Origin: Pseudomonas pseudonitroreducens
GTDB taxonomy: Bacteria > Pseudomonadota > Gammaproteobacteria > Pseudomonadales > Pseudomonadaceae
Length of the DNA stretch: 64,000 nt
NCBI RefSeq assembly: GCF_021603645.1
Contig: NZ_BQHJ01000007.1
Coordinates: 62,001 to 126,000, forward strand
Reading direction: 5' to 3'
The position numbers were made by a program, and so were the translations under genes. The notes below the pieces were generated by a model. The model saw only the letters and a list, made by a program, of their open reading frames with translations, did no database searches and had not been told where the DNA came from. Positions 31,183-39,621 of this stretch are shown here, one piece after another (the first letter of the stretch is position 1; each line of letters begins with the position of its first letter).

Positions 31183-31545
31183 TTACTTCTTGGGGTTGCT
31201 CACCAAATCACCAGTCGTGGGCAATGCCGATGACTGGGCTGAGGTGAAGCTTTTATCAAAGTGATTTAGGAACGTCTCGGTCAAATGTCCGTGATAATAG
31301 GCGTAGACGAGAGCAGTAACGTTCATGTTCTGTGGCTTGATGATGTTAAAGACAAGCTTCCCTTCCTGCACTGAAGGCTTGAACCAAGCCTTCTTCGTCC
31401 AGTCCTTCGCTTTATGGGTGTAGTAGGCCTTATCGTCGCTTCGCTCCCATGTTGTGATCTTTCCCGCCGGCTCTTCTTGCTCAATTTTTTCATTGAATGC
31501 ATTGAGCAATTGCTGCGGCTTGCTGGTGAAAAAAGTTAGCGACAT
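31183..31545 (-). CDS. Hypothetical phage accessory protein
   Basis: A 120-aa protein (MSLTFFTSKPQQLLNAFNEK), Lys-, Thr- and aromatic-rich, soluble, AT-richer than neighbouring lysis genes. It lies after Rz at the end of the late operon, a typical place for accessory genes. A GGAGGA ribosome binding site precedes the start. No family recognised. Two adjacent ATGs exist (31545, 31548). Confidence 0.65.
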   Translation of the reverse strand: MSLTFFTSKPQQLLNAFNEKIEQEEPAGKITTWERSDDKAYYTHKAKDWTKKAWFKPSVQEGKLVFNIIKPQNMNVTALVYAYYHGHLTETFLNHFDKSFTSAQSSALPTTGDLVSNPKK

Positions 31546-31611
31546 CACAAATCCTCCATGAGTGGTGGCAATTAACTATCACAGCCAAAAGTCCCCGCGC
31601 AATGCCGCAGA

Positions 31612-32127
31612 TCAACGATCCAATCTAGCCCGCTCTCGCTCCTGCAGCCCTGTCAGGGCAACGGCGCAGGCGTTGGCGTCGGCGGCGAGACGGGCAAGAT
31701 CCGCCGCAGCCTCTGGTCGAAGTTCGGCGTAACCGGCTGCATCATCCACGCCGGCGCCGCTGGGTCCGGCTCGCACGGCACTGCCGGCGCAACCACTGCC
31801 CGTGATAGGGGCGTACATCCGGCGCTGAGCAGCAGCGAGATCCCGAGCAAGCTGATCGTTGACTTCTTGAGCATGGCGCAACTCCCCGTAGCGCTGTTGG
31901 TCAATGCCGTCGTACTGCGCCTGCAGCTCCTGACGGTCCTTCGCGCGGCGCTGCAGCTCGGCGGCAACCGCCTGGCTGATCTCGCCTCGCTCCTTTTCAT
32001 GGGCCAGCGATTGCGCGGCCAGGTCCGCTTCAGCCTGAGCGGATATCCAAGCCCAGGCCGAGCCGAAACCGGCGGCAAAGATCGCCACCGCCATCACCAA
32101 GGCCGCAACCAGGCGGGCGCGGGTCAC
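31612..32127 (-). CDS. Rz-like inner-membrane spanin
   Basis: A 171-aa protein with one N-terminal membrane helix (RLVAALVMAVAIFAAGFGSA) and a long periplasmic coiled coil (LAHEKERGEISQAVAAELQR). This is the i-spanin layout. Together with the outer-membrane lipoprotein encoded inside it (31653-31874) it fuses the two membranes in the last step of lysis. The start overlaps the endolysin stop by 4 bp. Confidence 0.88.
   Translation of the reverse strand: MTRARLVAALVMAVAIFAAGFGSAWAWISAQAEADLAAQSLAHEKERGEISQAVAAELQRRAKDRQELQAQYDGIDQQRYGELRHAQEVNDQLARDLAAAQRRMYAPITGSGCAGSAVRAGPSGAGVDDAAGYAELRPEAAADLARLAADANACAVALTGLQERERARLDR
31653..31874 (-). CDS. Rz1-like outer-membrane spanin lipoprotein, embedded in Rz
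   Basis: A 73-aa protein entirely within Rz in another frame. It starts MLKKSTISLLGISLLLSAGC: signal peptide with lipobox LSAGC. The mature chain is proline-rich and ends PVSPPTPTPAPLP, the hallmark of Rz1. The start at 31874 is chosen because it puts the lipobox at residue 20; the longer upstream frame is Rz sequence in shadow. Confidence 0.88.
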   Translation of the reverse strand: MLKKSTISLLGISLLLSAGCTPLSRAVVAPAVPCEPDPAAPAWMMQPVTPNFDQRLRRILPVSPPTPTPAPLP

Positions 32128-32642
32128 TTGGACACCACCCCACCGGCGAGCCGGTAGATCCGCACGCAGTCATCAAGCCCACGCATGGGTTGGCCGGGGT
32201 AGTTGGCACCCGGAAGGCTCGCCCAAATCCGGCGGATCTTCTCCAGCGCCGCCACGATCCGCCCCGCCTTGACGTCATCGAGGGCGCGGCATTCCTTGAT
32301 GTGGCGGATTGCGAGCAGATCCTGGCTCAGCGGTCCGAAGTCGGGCAGCTGCAGGAGCGCCTTGTAGTGCGGCCAGTCCTTGAGCATCTGCTGATAGCGG
32401 CCGCTGGCGTTCGACTTGATAGTGTTCGCCTTGTCGATCCGCTTCGACGGACGCCCGCCGGCGAACGGATGATCCGTGAAGTCGTTGAAGATCTCGGGCA
32501 GGCCGCCGTAGCCGGTCACGATCACGTCGTAACCGTCGCAGAGAGTGGCCGGGCTGGTGCTGGTGCCCTCGGCCCAGGCGATCATGTCCAGGCAGGCAAG
32601 CACGTTTTGGCCGCCAGCAGCGGCCGCAGTAATTCGAGGCAT
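32124..32642 (-). CDS. Endolysin, lambda R / GH104-type
   Basis: A 172-aa phage muramidase-like enzyme. The catalytic-region motif ACLDMIAWAEGT with its glutamate, the YDVIVTGYGG loop and NASGRYQQM are typical of lambda R-like lysozyme/transglycosylases. No signal peptide or membrane anchor is present, so it depends on a holin. The holin is not next to it but at 55362, at the other end of the late operon. A compact terminator lies just before its AGGAGA-type ribosome binding site. Confidence 0.88.
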   Translation of the reverse strand: MPRITAAAAGGQNVLACLDMIAWAEGTSTSPATLCDGYDVIVTGYGGLPEIFNDFTDHPFAGGRPSKRIDKANTIKSNASGRYQQMLKDWPHYKALLQLPDFGPLSQDLLAIRHIKECRALDDVKAGRIVAALEKIRRIWASLPGANYPGQPMRGLDDCVRIYRLAGGVVSK

Positions 32643-32656
32643 AGTATTCTCCAGGC

Positions 32657-32682
32657 AAAAAAAAGCCCGCGGTTAGCGGGCT
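32657..32682 (-). terminator. Compact intrinsic terminator before endolysin
   Basis: Stem AGCCCGC / GCGGGCT with loop TAACC and an 8-T tract on the minus strand, 2 bp past the tail-fibre-assembly stop. The T tract runs into GCCTGGAG, the ribosome binding region of the endolysin gene. Confidence 0.85.
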
Positions 32683-32683
32683 G

Positions 32684-33112
32684 TCAGTGCTCTTGCGTTG
32701 GGGGTGATGGCCATTCGACGATCTCCGGCCATCCGGGCTGACTGTCGACGCGGTTCAGTGCCATTCGATAACGCTTCCACTGGGTAAGCAGCGCAGCCTC
32801 TTCCGCTGTCGCCTCCTCCAGGTCGACCGCATCCTGCAGGGGAGCGATGCGGTAATCCGCGCTCTCCCGGAGGATGCTCTGGGCATGCCGTTGCGACTCC
32901 TCGATAGGGAGTGCCGGCGCACCCTCCTCGACCCACTCGCCACCAGCCCACTCCCCACTCAACGCCCGTCCTCCGGTGTATCGCCCCTTGAACAATCCGT
33001 CAGGGGCAAGATCCGCCGTCCAGTTGCTCACGCCGGGACCATCGTCCTCGCCCACCAGGAAGATATCGCCGACCCAGTACCCCGCTTCGTCCAGTTCATT
33101 GAGCTTGATCAC
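32684..33112 (-). CDS. Tail fibre assembly protein
   Basis: A 142-aa protein with N-terminal domain IKLNELDEAGYWVGDIFLVG and a C-terminal region ESQRHAQSILRESADYRIAPL followed by LTQWKRYRMALNRVD. This is the usual end of Caudo-phage tail fibre assembly chaperones. It overlaps the fibre gene stop by 4 bp, consistent with the chaperone acting on that fibre. Confidence 0.85.
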   Translation of the reverse strand: MIKLNELDEAGYWVGDIFLVGEDDGPGVSNWTADLAPDGLFKGRYTGGRALSGEWAGGEWVEEGAPALPIEESQRHAQSILRESADYRIAPLQDAVDLEEATAEEAALLTQWKRYRMALNRVDSQPGWPEIVEWPSPPTQEH

Positions 33113-34026
33113 TGCGGAATCCTTATGCCGTCCAACGAGAAATAGGCACTGCTGCCCGTGTAGGGGATGACGTAGCCGGGCGAACTGATGCGGAGGCTGG
33201 CGAAGGCGTCAGCGGCGTTCGCCGGCAGAATCAGATCGCGTTGGTAGGCGCCGGCCGGGAGAACGAAGGCGGCGCTGTTCGGGCCGGTCGTTCCTGACTT
33301 GAGCCAACCGCGCAACTCGATCGCCCCCAGCACCGTTCGGTACTGAACAGTGAGGGAGGCAGAAAACGACTGCCAGCCATTCAGCAGTGTCGGGGCGATC
33401 CACGGCCCCACGAATGCATCAGCGAAAAGCGTTTCCTTCCACCCCAACCAACCGATCCCACTGACATACCGATTACTGAAACGCCGCGAAGGGTTCGCGT
33501 TGGTCATGCCCTCAACGACGTATTCAGACACCGTGCCGTTGTATCGCCTCATGTAGGTACAGAGGAAACCAACGCCCGCTACCGGCAGCTCGGTGCACGC
33601 CCCTGCGAACTGGTAAATGCCATTGTCATACGCGGCCAGCGCGCTGCCGCTGGTCACTTCTTTGGCGAGGCTCATTTCCAAAGCAGCCTTCGCCGCGTCC
33701 GGAGTAGCTGCAGTAGCCCAAGGCTTGATGCCGGCGAGCGTGGTTCCGTATTGATTGACGAAGCCCCGCAGCGCATCCGCGGAATCCTTCACATAGCCCT
33801 GCATAGGCGCGATGGCATAGCTGCCGGCGGCGTTGTTCGCCCCCTGATAGTTGGGCTTGATTGAGAAGACCGTAGCGCTGGCAACGTTGGTGACCTCGTA
33901 CCACAGGCCGTCAGGCCCCCTGAAGGCATCCCCTACGCGAGCGTTCGCCGAAAAGGCGGTGCCCGAGCCGGTCACGGTCGGGCTGTTGTTGGTCACCGCT
34001 ACGGTGCCAGTGGAATACCAGGGCAT
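33109..34026 (-). CDS. Tail fibre protein
   Basis: A 305-aa protein. The N-terminus (MPWYSTGTVAVTNNSPTVTG with AFSANARVGDAFRGPDGLWY) is a common phage fibre attachment module. It is followed by a short collagen-like or coiled connector (KPWATAATPDAAKAALE) and a receptor-binding C-terminus. The next gene downstream encodes its assembly chaperone. The distal part is expected to vary most between related phages. Confidence 0.85.
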   Translation of the reverse strand: MPWYSTGTVAVTNNSPTVTGSGTAFSANARVGDAFRGPDGLWYEVTNVASATVFSIKPNYQGANNAAGSYAIAPMQGYVKDSADALRGFVNQYGTTLAGIKPWATAATPDAAKAALEMSLAKEVTSGSALAAYDNGIYQFAGACTELPVAGVGFLCTYMRRYNGTVSEYVVEGMTNANPSRRFSNRYVSGIGWLGWKETLFADAFVGPWIAPTLLNGWQSFSASLTVQYRTVLGAIELRGWLKSGTTGPNSAAFVLPAGAYQRDLILPANAADAFASLRISSPGYVIPYTGSSAYFSLDGIRIPQ

Positions 34027-34035
34027 ACCCCCTCC

Positions 34036-34710
34036 TTAATTCACCATGACCAAGGGCCAGTTGAAGTTCGTGATCTCAGCCAGACCGCGGCCGACCCGCA
34101 TCGCGAAGGCGTTGATCTGAGATTTGGTGGTGCCATTCAGGAAGCCGATGCCCACCTCGGCACTGTTCGGCGGAGCGACGAAACTGGCCATGAAGTGGCT
34201 GGCCATGACATAGGAGCCCGCCACGTAGCCATTGCCCCAGGTATCAGTCGTCCAGTTGCCCTGGTAGTTGCCGTTGTAGCCAACCTTCGACCACGTCTGA
34301 GCACCCGCAAGGATCGTGAGTACTCGACGGTTGCTATCGAACAGCAGCCGGTTGCTTGAATCGAAGACCTGCAGCCCATACCCGCCAGTGCGAGGCAGAT
34401 AGAGCGCCGCGACCTTGTACTGACCCGAGCGGACAATTCCGGTAAACCCGCTGTCCGTGTAGACAAGGGCCGTCCACCCGGTCCAGTTGCCAGGCCCCCC
34501 AAGGTTTCGCATGTACCGCAGAATGTGGGCGCCATCCGGGCGGATGAAGATCGCCGGCGGGTTCGGGCTGTTGATCGCCTCCGGATAGTTGACCGTCACC
34601 GTCCCACTCGAACCGTCATAGCTACCTGAAGCCACTTCCAGGTAGCAGGGGTAGTTGTCGTCGATCTGCACCTGGCCAGAGTTGCCGATGAAGAGTGCGC
34701 CATAGCTCAT
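34036..34710 (-). CDS. Phage tail-tip associated protein with YGLQVFD repeat
   Basis: A 224-aa protein, start ATG 34710 overlapping the previous gene's stop (ATGA). The internal segment GGYGLQVFDSSNRLLFDSN repeats the opening of the 97-aa protein encoded just upstream (YGLQVFDGGGGLIFDSN). Such modules occur in phage proteins next to J and fibres (DUF6453-like by recall). Probably part of the baseplate or fibre complex. Confidence 0.65.
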   Translation of the reverse strand: MSYGALFIGNSGQVQIDDNYPCYLEVASGSYDGSSGTVTVNYPEAINSPNPPAIFIRPDGAHILRYMRNLGGPGNWTGWTALVYTDSGFTGIVRSGQYKVAALYLPRTGGYGLQVFDSSNRLLFDSNRRVLTILAGAQTWSKVGYNGNYQGNWTTDTWGNGYVAGSYVMASHFMASFVAPPNSAEVGIGFLNGTTKSQINAFAMRVGRGLAEITNFNWPLVMVN

Positions 34711-35000
34711 GAGAACATCACCGCATTCAAGTAGTCGGTCTGGTTGGTGTTGAAGAAGCTTCCAAGGATCGTCACGGTGTTTCCCGACACCGTGAAGCGC
34801 TGCGCGAAGGTCGTGGTGCTGCCAGACCAGGTAGTGTCCAGCCAGACCACCCCCTTCGCCGGATCGAATCCAGGGATCACGATCGTCTGCTGATTGGTGG
34901 ATGTCTGAAACGCCACCCGGTACACCATGCGGCACGTCAGCGAGTTGCTGTCGAAGATCAGCCCGCCCCCGCCGTCGAACACCTGCAGGCCGTAACTCAT
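34707..35000 (-). CDS. Small tail protein, YGLQVFD module
   Basis: A 97-aa protein beginning MSYGLQVFDGGGGLIFDSN. It overlaps both J (stop at 34997) and the next gene by 4 bp, so it is translationally coupled in the tail operon. The module resembles small DUF6453-like proteins found between J and the fibres. It may cap or connect the tail tip; function not shown by sequence. Confidence 0.7.
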   Translation of the reverse strand: MSYGLQVFDGGGGLIFDSNSLTCRMVYRVAFQTSTNQQTIVIPGFDPAKGVVWLDTTWSGSTTTFAQRFTVSGNTVTILGSFFNTNQTDYLNAVMFS

Positions 35001-38000
35001 ACGTCGAGATTCCCAAGCTGCACGCGTCGCACGCCATTGCCGTCAAACACCTTCATTGCCTCGGCCGTCATCTGCATCCGCCCGCCTCCGCCCGCGCTGT
35101 TCAGCAGGAAGGAACCCGCTTTGTTCAACTGCCACAACGGCTGGCCGTTGCTGCCGAGGGCGTTGGATTGGATGACATCCCCAATCTTGGCGTTGGTGAT
35201 GCTCGCGTCCTGGATCATGGCGTTGTTGATGAACATTTGGCCGCCGACGATCGAGACCGGCGCCACCGTCTGGCCACTGGAGCTGTTGAAGAACAGGAAC
35301 CGGTCAGCCTGGAAGGCCAGCGTGGTCGTGGTGGTACCGCCGTCGAACCCGAGCTGGAAGCCCGCGGCGTATTGCTGGCCGCCCTGCGAGACGTTGAGCT
35401 TGACGCTCCACATCGCCTGTACACCCGCGTTTACGTCCGCCACCACCTGGGACACCTGCTGGATCGTCCCGGCGTTCTTCGACGTCGCCGCCGACACCTG
35501 TTCAACCGACCGAGCCATGGCCTGATTCTCGGTGGCGCGCACCTGGCTTTCTTGGACGATTTGCGCGGTGGACTCTGCCCCGCGCAGCGCATCCTGCAAG
35601 TCACCCTCGCCGCTGTCGTCGCGATAGGCAGCGACCAGCACACTCATCTGGCTAGCGCTGGCGGTGACCTTGCCGTCCAGCTCCTGAATATCGGCAGTGT
35701 TCTCCTGCACCTGGATGGCCAGCCCATTGGCCGTCTCGACTATTTCGCCGACGTCGCCCCAGTAAACCGGGTTCGGAGGCGGGTTGCCGGCCGGCACGTT
35801 CTGCAGCGCCTGATACAGGCGACCATCCTGCCGGACGATCTGCCCCTTCGAGTAAGCGACAGCGGGGTCGAAGTACTGCTCCATCAGCTCGTCGACATTG
35901 GTCTGGATCTCCTCGATGTTGTCGAAGAACTCCTGACCCAGCGCCGACTCCACGTATTCCTTCGTGATCAGCTCGTTGTACTCGGTGGCGCTCGTCGAGG
36001 TGATGCCATCCACCCATTCCGACCAGGCGCCCACGTTGCCGGTGCGGTCGATCAAGCGCCCGCGGAAGGCCAGGCGCGCGCCGGCCGGCATGGGCATGAC
36101 CGTGTGCGTGTCCGTCGGGTAGGCAAACAAGCCCAGCGCGGTCGCCGTCTGCTCGCTGCCACCTGGCGTGGTCGATTGCTGCAGCTCGGTGAGCGCGGTG
36201 TCTTCTGCCCCGGCCGGGAACCCCCAATCGAGTTGGATTTTCCACGGCCCTGAAGTCGTGCGCAGGAACGCCAGCACCGGCGGCAGGCCATCCTTGCCAA
36301 CCAGGTTGGTGAGGATTGAGGTGCGCCAGATCGAGGTGATCTCGAAGGCGCTCACCGCACGCACGCGCGCCAGGTAAGCGCCGGCGTAGATGCCGGTTAC
36401 GTCGACGCTGGTGGTGCCCTGGCGTGGCAGGCGAATCCAGTTGCCACTGTCCTTCTTCCACTCGACGTCGTAGGCCACCGCCCCCTCCACTGCCGGCCAA
36501 CTGATCGACATGGTGCTGACGGCCAGGCCCTGATCGATCGCCCAGCGCGACGACAGCGTGACGCTCGCCGGCGGCTGCACGGTGGTAACCGGGATGACGC
36601 TGATCGGACGCTCTTCCAGGCGCGCGCCGGTGTCGATGTAGTCGAACTTGCTCGGCTCGTACTGCAAGCCGTTGATGGTCCATTGCCCATTGTCATCGCG
36701 CTTGGTGCTCATCACCCGGTAGAGCTGGACGGCCAGGTCATCGGCGTCGAGGGCCCAGCACAGTTCGGGCTCCGGCGTCTCCGAGTAGGCCGTGGTGACG
36801 GTGACGGCCTTGCCGTTGACCGACTGCACGGTGCGGCCCTCGGCGCGCCCACTCGGCAGGTTGATGATCAGACGATCACCGGCCTTGGCCTGGGTGACAC
36901 GATCGAGCGTCACCACTCGCCCGGCAGCGGTGGAGATCCGGCCGCCGATCTCGCGGCCGGCCAGCAGAGAGTCGGCCACCGGGATGATGTAGCCCGGCAG
37001 CGGAATGCGGCCTTCCATGCCGGTGGCAAAGGTGATGGTCCGGTCCTGCACGCTGGTCAGTACAATCCACTTCCCGCGGCGCTGCGCCTCGCTTTCGCGG
37101 GTGCAGCCGATGGCGCTCACCTCCACCGGGTTATCGCCGTAACGGCGCAGCAGCGGAGCGTCGGAGTAGCCAGTGACGTCCGTGTCGTAGTTGTTCGCCG
37201 GGTTGTCGTAGCTGACCAGGGCGCGGCTGTACCGGGTGCGCGCCGAAGCGCTGCCGTAGGTCATCTTCCCGTCGATCACGTTCGCCCGGGTGAAGACGTA
37301 GTCGAAGTCGGCGGTGCGCGGCATGTCGGCCTGCGACACCAATTGCCCCTGCGCCCAGTAGCTCATCCCACGGTAGATCGCGGCGATATCACGCAGCAGG
37401 GTCCACGCCTGGGAGCGCGACTGCAGGTTCAGGTCGCACAGGAAGCGTGGCTCCTGGCCGCCCTTGCCATCCGGCACCAGCTGGTCGCAGTACTGGGCGA
37501 TCTTGTAGAGCTCCCACTTGTCGACCATCCAGGGCTTGATCCGCTTGCCCAGGCCGAAGCGGGCGTTGGTGCTGATGTCGTAGGTGATCCATGCCGGGTT
37601 GTTGGTCCATGCGCTCTTGAAGCTGCCATCCCAGACGCCGGTATAGGTGCGCAGTTCCGGGTCGTAGGTGGTCGGCACCTGGACCTTGCGGGCCTTGCAC
37701 TCGACGGTCACGGCCGGAATGTTGCTGAACTGCTCGGCGCTGAACTCGATGTAGAGCAGCGCGGTGTTCGGGTAGCGCAGCTTCGCGTCGATCACCTCGG
37801 TCAGGCCGGCGATCAGCATGGTGTCGGCGATCAGGCTGCTGTTCTGGTTCGGGGTGATCCGGCGAACCCGCACCTGCCAGCCGCTGGTCGCCGCCGGCAG
37901 GTCGATGCGCTGGCTGCGTTCGTAGCGGCTGGTGGTCTTGCCGTCGACAGCATCCAGCAGCACCTGCTGATAGGCGCCGCCGTCGGTGCTCACGTCGACC

Positions 38001-38443
38001 GCATACTCGATCCGGTAGCCCTTCACGTCCCCGCTGGTCTCCTGCTTCTGCAGGGCTGGCCAGGCGAAGCGCAGGCGCACAGCGGAAAGCTGGGTGTTGG
38101 TCACCGAGCGCACCCACGGGGTGTCGCTGCGGATCTCCACGTTCACCGTGGTCTCATTCTCCACCGAGGGGATGCCGGGGATGTAGGCTTGATCGACACT
38201 GCCGTTGCGCCACTCCCACTTCACGTTGGGGAAGTTGACGTTGCCGCTGGCGTCCATCAGCGGGGTGTTGTCCAGGTAGATGTCCTGGTCGCTCGGCCCC
38301 TCGGCGAACTCGCCCTCCCCCACCGCCAGCAGTAGCTTCGCGGTGGCCACCGACTGCAGGCTGTCGCGGGCGATCGAGGGTTGCTTGGGCTTGCTGCTGC
38401 CGCCCTTGCGGCCGGTGAGGTGCTGCTGAACGTCGGCGCCCAT
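34997..38443 (-). CDS. Tail tip protein J (central fibre, host specificity)
   Basis: A 1148-aa homologue of lambda gpJ. The N-terminal KPKQPSIARDSLQSVATAKL is followed by the hub domain (LAVGEGEFAEGPSDQDIYLD) and fibronectin-like segments (IPVTTVQPPASVTLSSRWAI). A C-terminal coiled and receptor-binding region is marked by QENTADIQELDGKVTASASQ. The extreme C-terminus (AMKVFDGNGVRRVQLGN) is typical of Pseudomonas siphophage J proteins. Start at 38443 follows TGGAGAAACGC, immediately after a compact terminator. Confidence 0.92.
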   Translation of the reverse strand: MGADVQQHLTGRKGGSSKPKQPSIARDSLQSVATAKLLLAVGEGEFAEGPSDQDIYLDNTPLMDASGNVNFPNVKWEWRNGSVDQAYIPGIPSVENETTVNVEIRSDTPWVRSVTNTQLSAVRLRFAWPALQKQETSGDVKGYRIEYAVDVSTDGGAYQQVLLDAVDGKTTSRYERSQRIDLPAATSGWQVRVRRITPNQNSSLIADTMLIAGLTEVIDAKLRYPNTALLYIEFSAEQFSNIPAVTVECKARKVQVPTTYDPELRTYTGVWDGSFKSAWTNNPAWITYDISTNARFGLGKRIKPWMVDKWELYKIAQYCDQLVPDGKGGQEPRFLCDLNLQSRSQAWTLLRDIAAIYRGMSYWAQGQLVSQADMPRTADFDYVFTRANVIDGKMTYGSASARTRYSRALVSYDNPANNYDTDVTGYSDAPLLRRYGDNPVEVSAIGCTRESEAQRRGKWIVLTSVQDRTITFATGMEGRIPLPGYIIPVADSLLAGREIGGRISTAAGRVVTLDRVTQAKAGDRLIINLPSGRAEGRTVQSVNGKAVTVTTAYSETPEPELCWALDADDLAVQLYRVMSTKRDDNGQWTINGLQYEPSKFDYIDTGARLEERPISVIPVTTVQPPASVTLSSRWAIDQGLAVSTMSISWPAVEGAVAYDVEWKKDSGNWIRLPRQGTTSVDVTGIYAGAYLARVRAVSAFEITSIWRTSILTNLVGKDGLPPVLAFLRTTSGPWKIQLDWGFPAGAEDTALTELQQSTTPGGSEQTATALGLFAYPTDTHTVMPMPAGARLAFRGRLIDRTGNVGAWSEWVDGITSTSATEYNELITKEYVESALGQEFFDNIEEIQTNVDELMEQYFDPAVAYSKGQIVRQDGRLYQALQNVPAGNPPPNPVYWGDVGEIVETANGLAIQVQENTADIQELDGKVTASASQMSVLVAAYRDDSGEGDLQDALRGAESTAQIVQESQVRATENQAMARSVEQVSAATSKNAGTIQQVSQVVADVNAGVQAMWSVKLNVSQGGQQYAAGFQLGFDGGTTTTTLAFQADRFLFFNSSSGQTVAPVSIVGGQMFINNAMIQDASITNAKIGDVIQSNALGSNGQPLWQLNKAGSFLLNSAGGGGRMQMTAEAMKVFDGNGVRRVQLGNLDV

Positions 38444-38459
38444 GCGTTTCTCCAGGCAT

Positions 38460-38481
38460 AAAAAAACCGCCTCGCGGCGGC
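38460..38481 (-). terminator. Compact intrinsic terminator before J
   Basis: Stem CCGCC / GGCGG with a GCGA tetraloop and 7 T on the minus strand. It lies between the I stop (38500) and the J ribosome binding site; the T tract runs into ATGCCTGGAG. Confidence 0.85.
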
Positions 38482-38499
38482 TGTTCTTGGATGGTCGGG

Positions 38500-39078
38500 T
38501 CAGGTCTTGTCTTCGGCGTAGATCGAGGCGCTGATGATCGCCCCGCCCCAGCGGCGCTTCCCGCAGCAGTACGGCACGGGGTTGCCGCTGGCGGTGGTGT
38601 TCTTCGCGCTGCCGAAGGCGTAGCTGGGCAGGTTCTCAGGGGCAGCCGACTGACTCAGGCCCTTGGCTTGGGGGCTGAGCAACTGGACGACACCACCGAG
38701 AGCCAGAGCCGAACCAGCTTGGACCAGCCAGGGCTGAGACGAATATGCCCCGACAACAACCATCACCGCACCAATGATCGTCTGGAGCAGGCCGGCTCGC
38801 TTGCTCCCTGCAATCACGGGAACAATTCGTACCTCACGAGTGCCATTTGCATCGAAGCTGTCCATCCCCACGTTCTTTCGGTTGCGGAAAATCGCGAACC
38901 TCATGCCCAGCCCTTGAAGCCTTGTGATCGCTTCCTTGAAACCTGGCAGCGTGTTGCGAAGCGCGCTGAAGGCCTCTTGAACGGAGCCAGTGTCGAGATA
39001 GCGGGAGTGATCTCTGCCAAACTCCCTGGCGAGCGGCCCAGAAAGCTTGATCGCAGTTGCCACTTGAAGATTTGACAT
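38500..39078 (-). CDS. Tail assembly protein I
   Basis: A 192-aa lambda gpI-like protein. MSNLQVATAIKLSGPLAREF is a typical opening, the middle has the hydrophobic pair LLQTIIGAVMVVVGAYSS and LVQAGSALALGGVVQLL, and the C-terminus contains YAFGSAKNTTASGNPVPYC. Its place between K and J is conserved. The ATG at 39078 has an AGGAGAAAC ribosome binding site directly after a terminator. Confidence 0.88.
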   Translation of the reverse strand: MSNLQVATAIKLSGPLAREFGRDHSRYLDTGSVQEAFSALRNTLPGFKEAITRLQGLGMRFAIFRNRKNVGMDSFDANGTREVRIVPVIAGSKRAGLLQTIIGAVMVVVGAYSSQPWLVQAGSALALGGVVQLLSPQAKGLSQSAAPENLPSYAFGSAKNTTASGNPVPYCCGKRRWGGAIISASIYAEDKT

Positions 39079-39091
39079 AGTTTCTCCTGGC

Positions 39092-39117
39092 AAAAAAAAG
39101 CCGCCTGGCGGCGGCTT
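39092..39117 (-). terminator. Compact intrinsic terminator before I
   Basis: Stem AAGCCGCC / GGCGGCTT with a GCCA loop and an 8-T tract on the minus strand, 9 bp after the lipoprotein gene. The T tract runs into GCCAGGAG, the ribosome binding site of I. Confidence 0.88.
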
Positions 39118-39126
39118 CGGACTTAG

Positions 39127-39534
39127 CTACATGGCAGTCGGCGACAGGTCCATACTGAAGGACGTATCGATCGATATTCGATATCGCTTCGGTTTCCCAG
39201 CGACCAGCTTCACCTCGCGCTCCTTCAGACCACCGCCGCACATCGAGGTGCTATTCACGCCGAGAATGACGTCACCAGCAGGGATGTAGAATCGTGCGGA
39301 CTCACCCGAGGCAATTTCGGCCGCCAACTGCCCGTCTACCGTCAACAGCGTATTGCAGGCTGACCCTGTGAATCCCTTATCTCGCGTCACCACTAGCACG
39401 GCTGAATCTGCAGTCTGCTGCTGGAAAGCATGCAAGCGCTTCGCCGGCACCGGGTCGGCGCGCTCTGCCGGCAAAGGGGTTGTTGCACAGCCCGCTATCG
39501 CCAACAACGCATACGCTCCGATCAGTCTCTTCAT
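39127..39534 (-). CDS. Phage-encoded lipoprotein (accessory gene in tail operon)
   Basis: A 135-aa lipoprotein with signal peptide MKRLIGAYALLAIAGC (lipobox AIAGC). The mature domain has SARFYIPAGDVILGVN and two cysteines (GSACNT, TSMCGGG), resembling small bacterial surface lipoproteins of the DUF2846 sort. It is not a tail gene. Sitting between K and I, it looks like a lysogenic-conversion or superinfection-exclusion factor placed in the outer membrane (inference). Confidence 0.75.
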   Translation of the reverse strand: MKRLIGAYALLAIAGCATTPLPAERADPVPAKRLHAFQQQTADSAVLVVTRDKGFTGSACNTLLTVDGQLAAEIASGESARFYIPAGDVILGVNSTSMCGGGLKEREVKLVAGKPKRYRISIDTSFSMDLSPTAM

Positions 39535-39621
39535 GGTTCCCTCCTTTCAGGTGGCCGGAGGGTAGCACGACAGATGTGTGCCATAGTTTGTCGCTATCCA
39601 CCGAATACTGTGAGGGACGCC

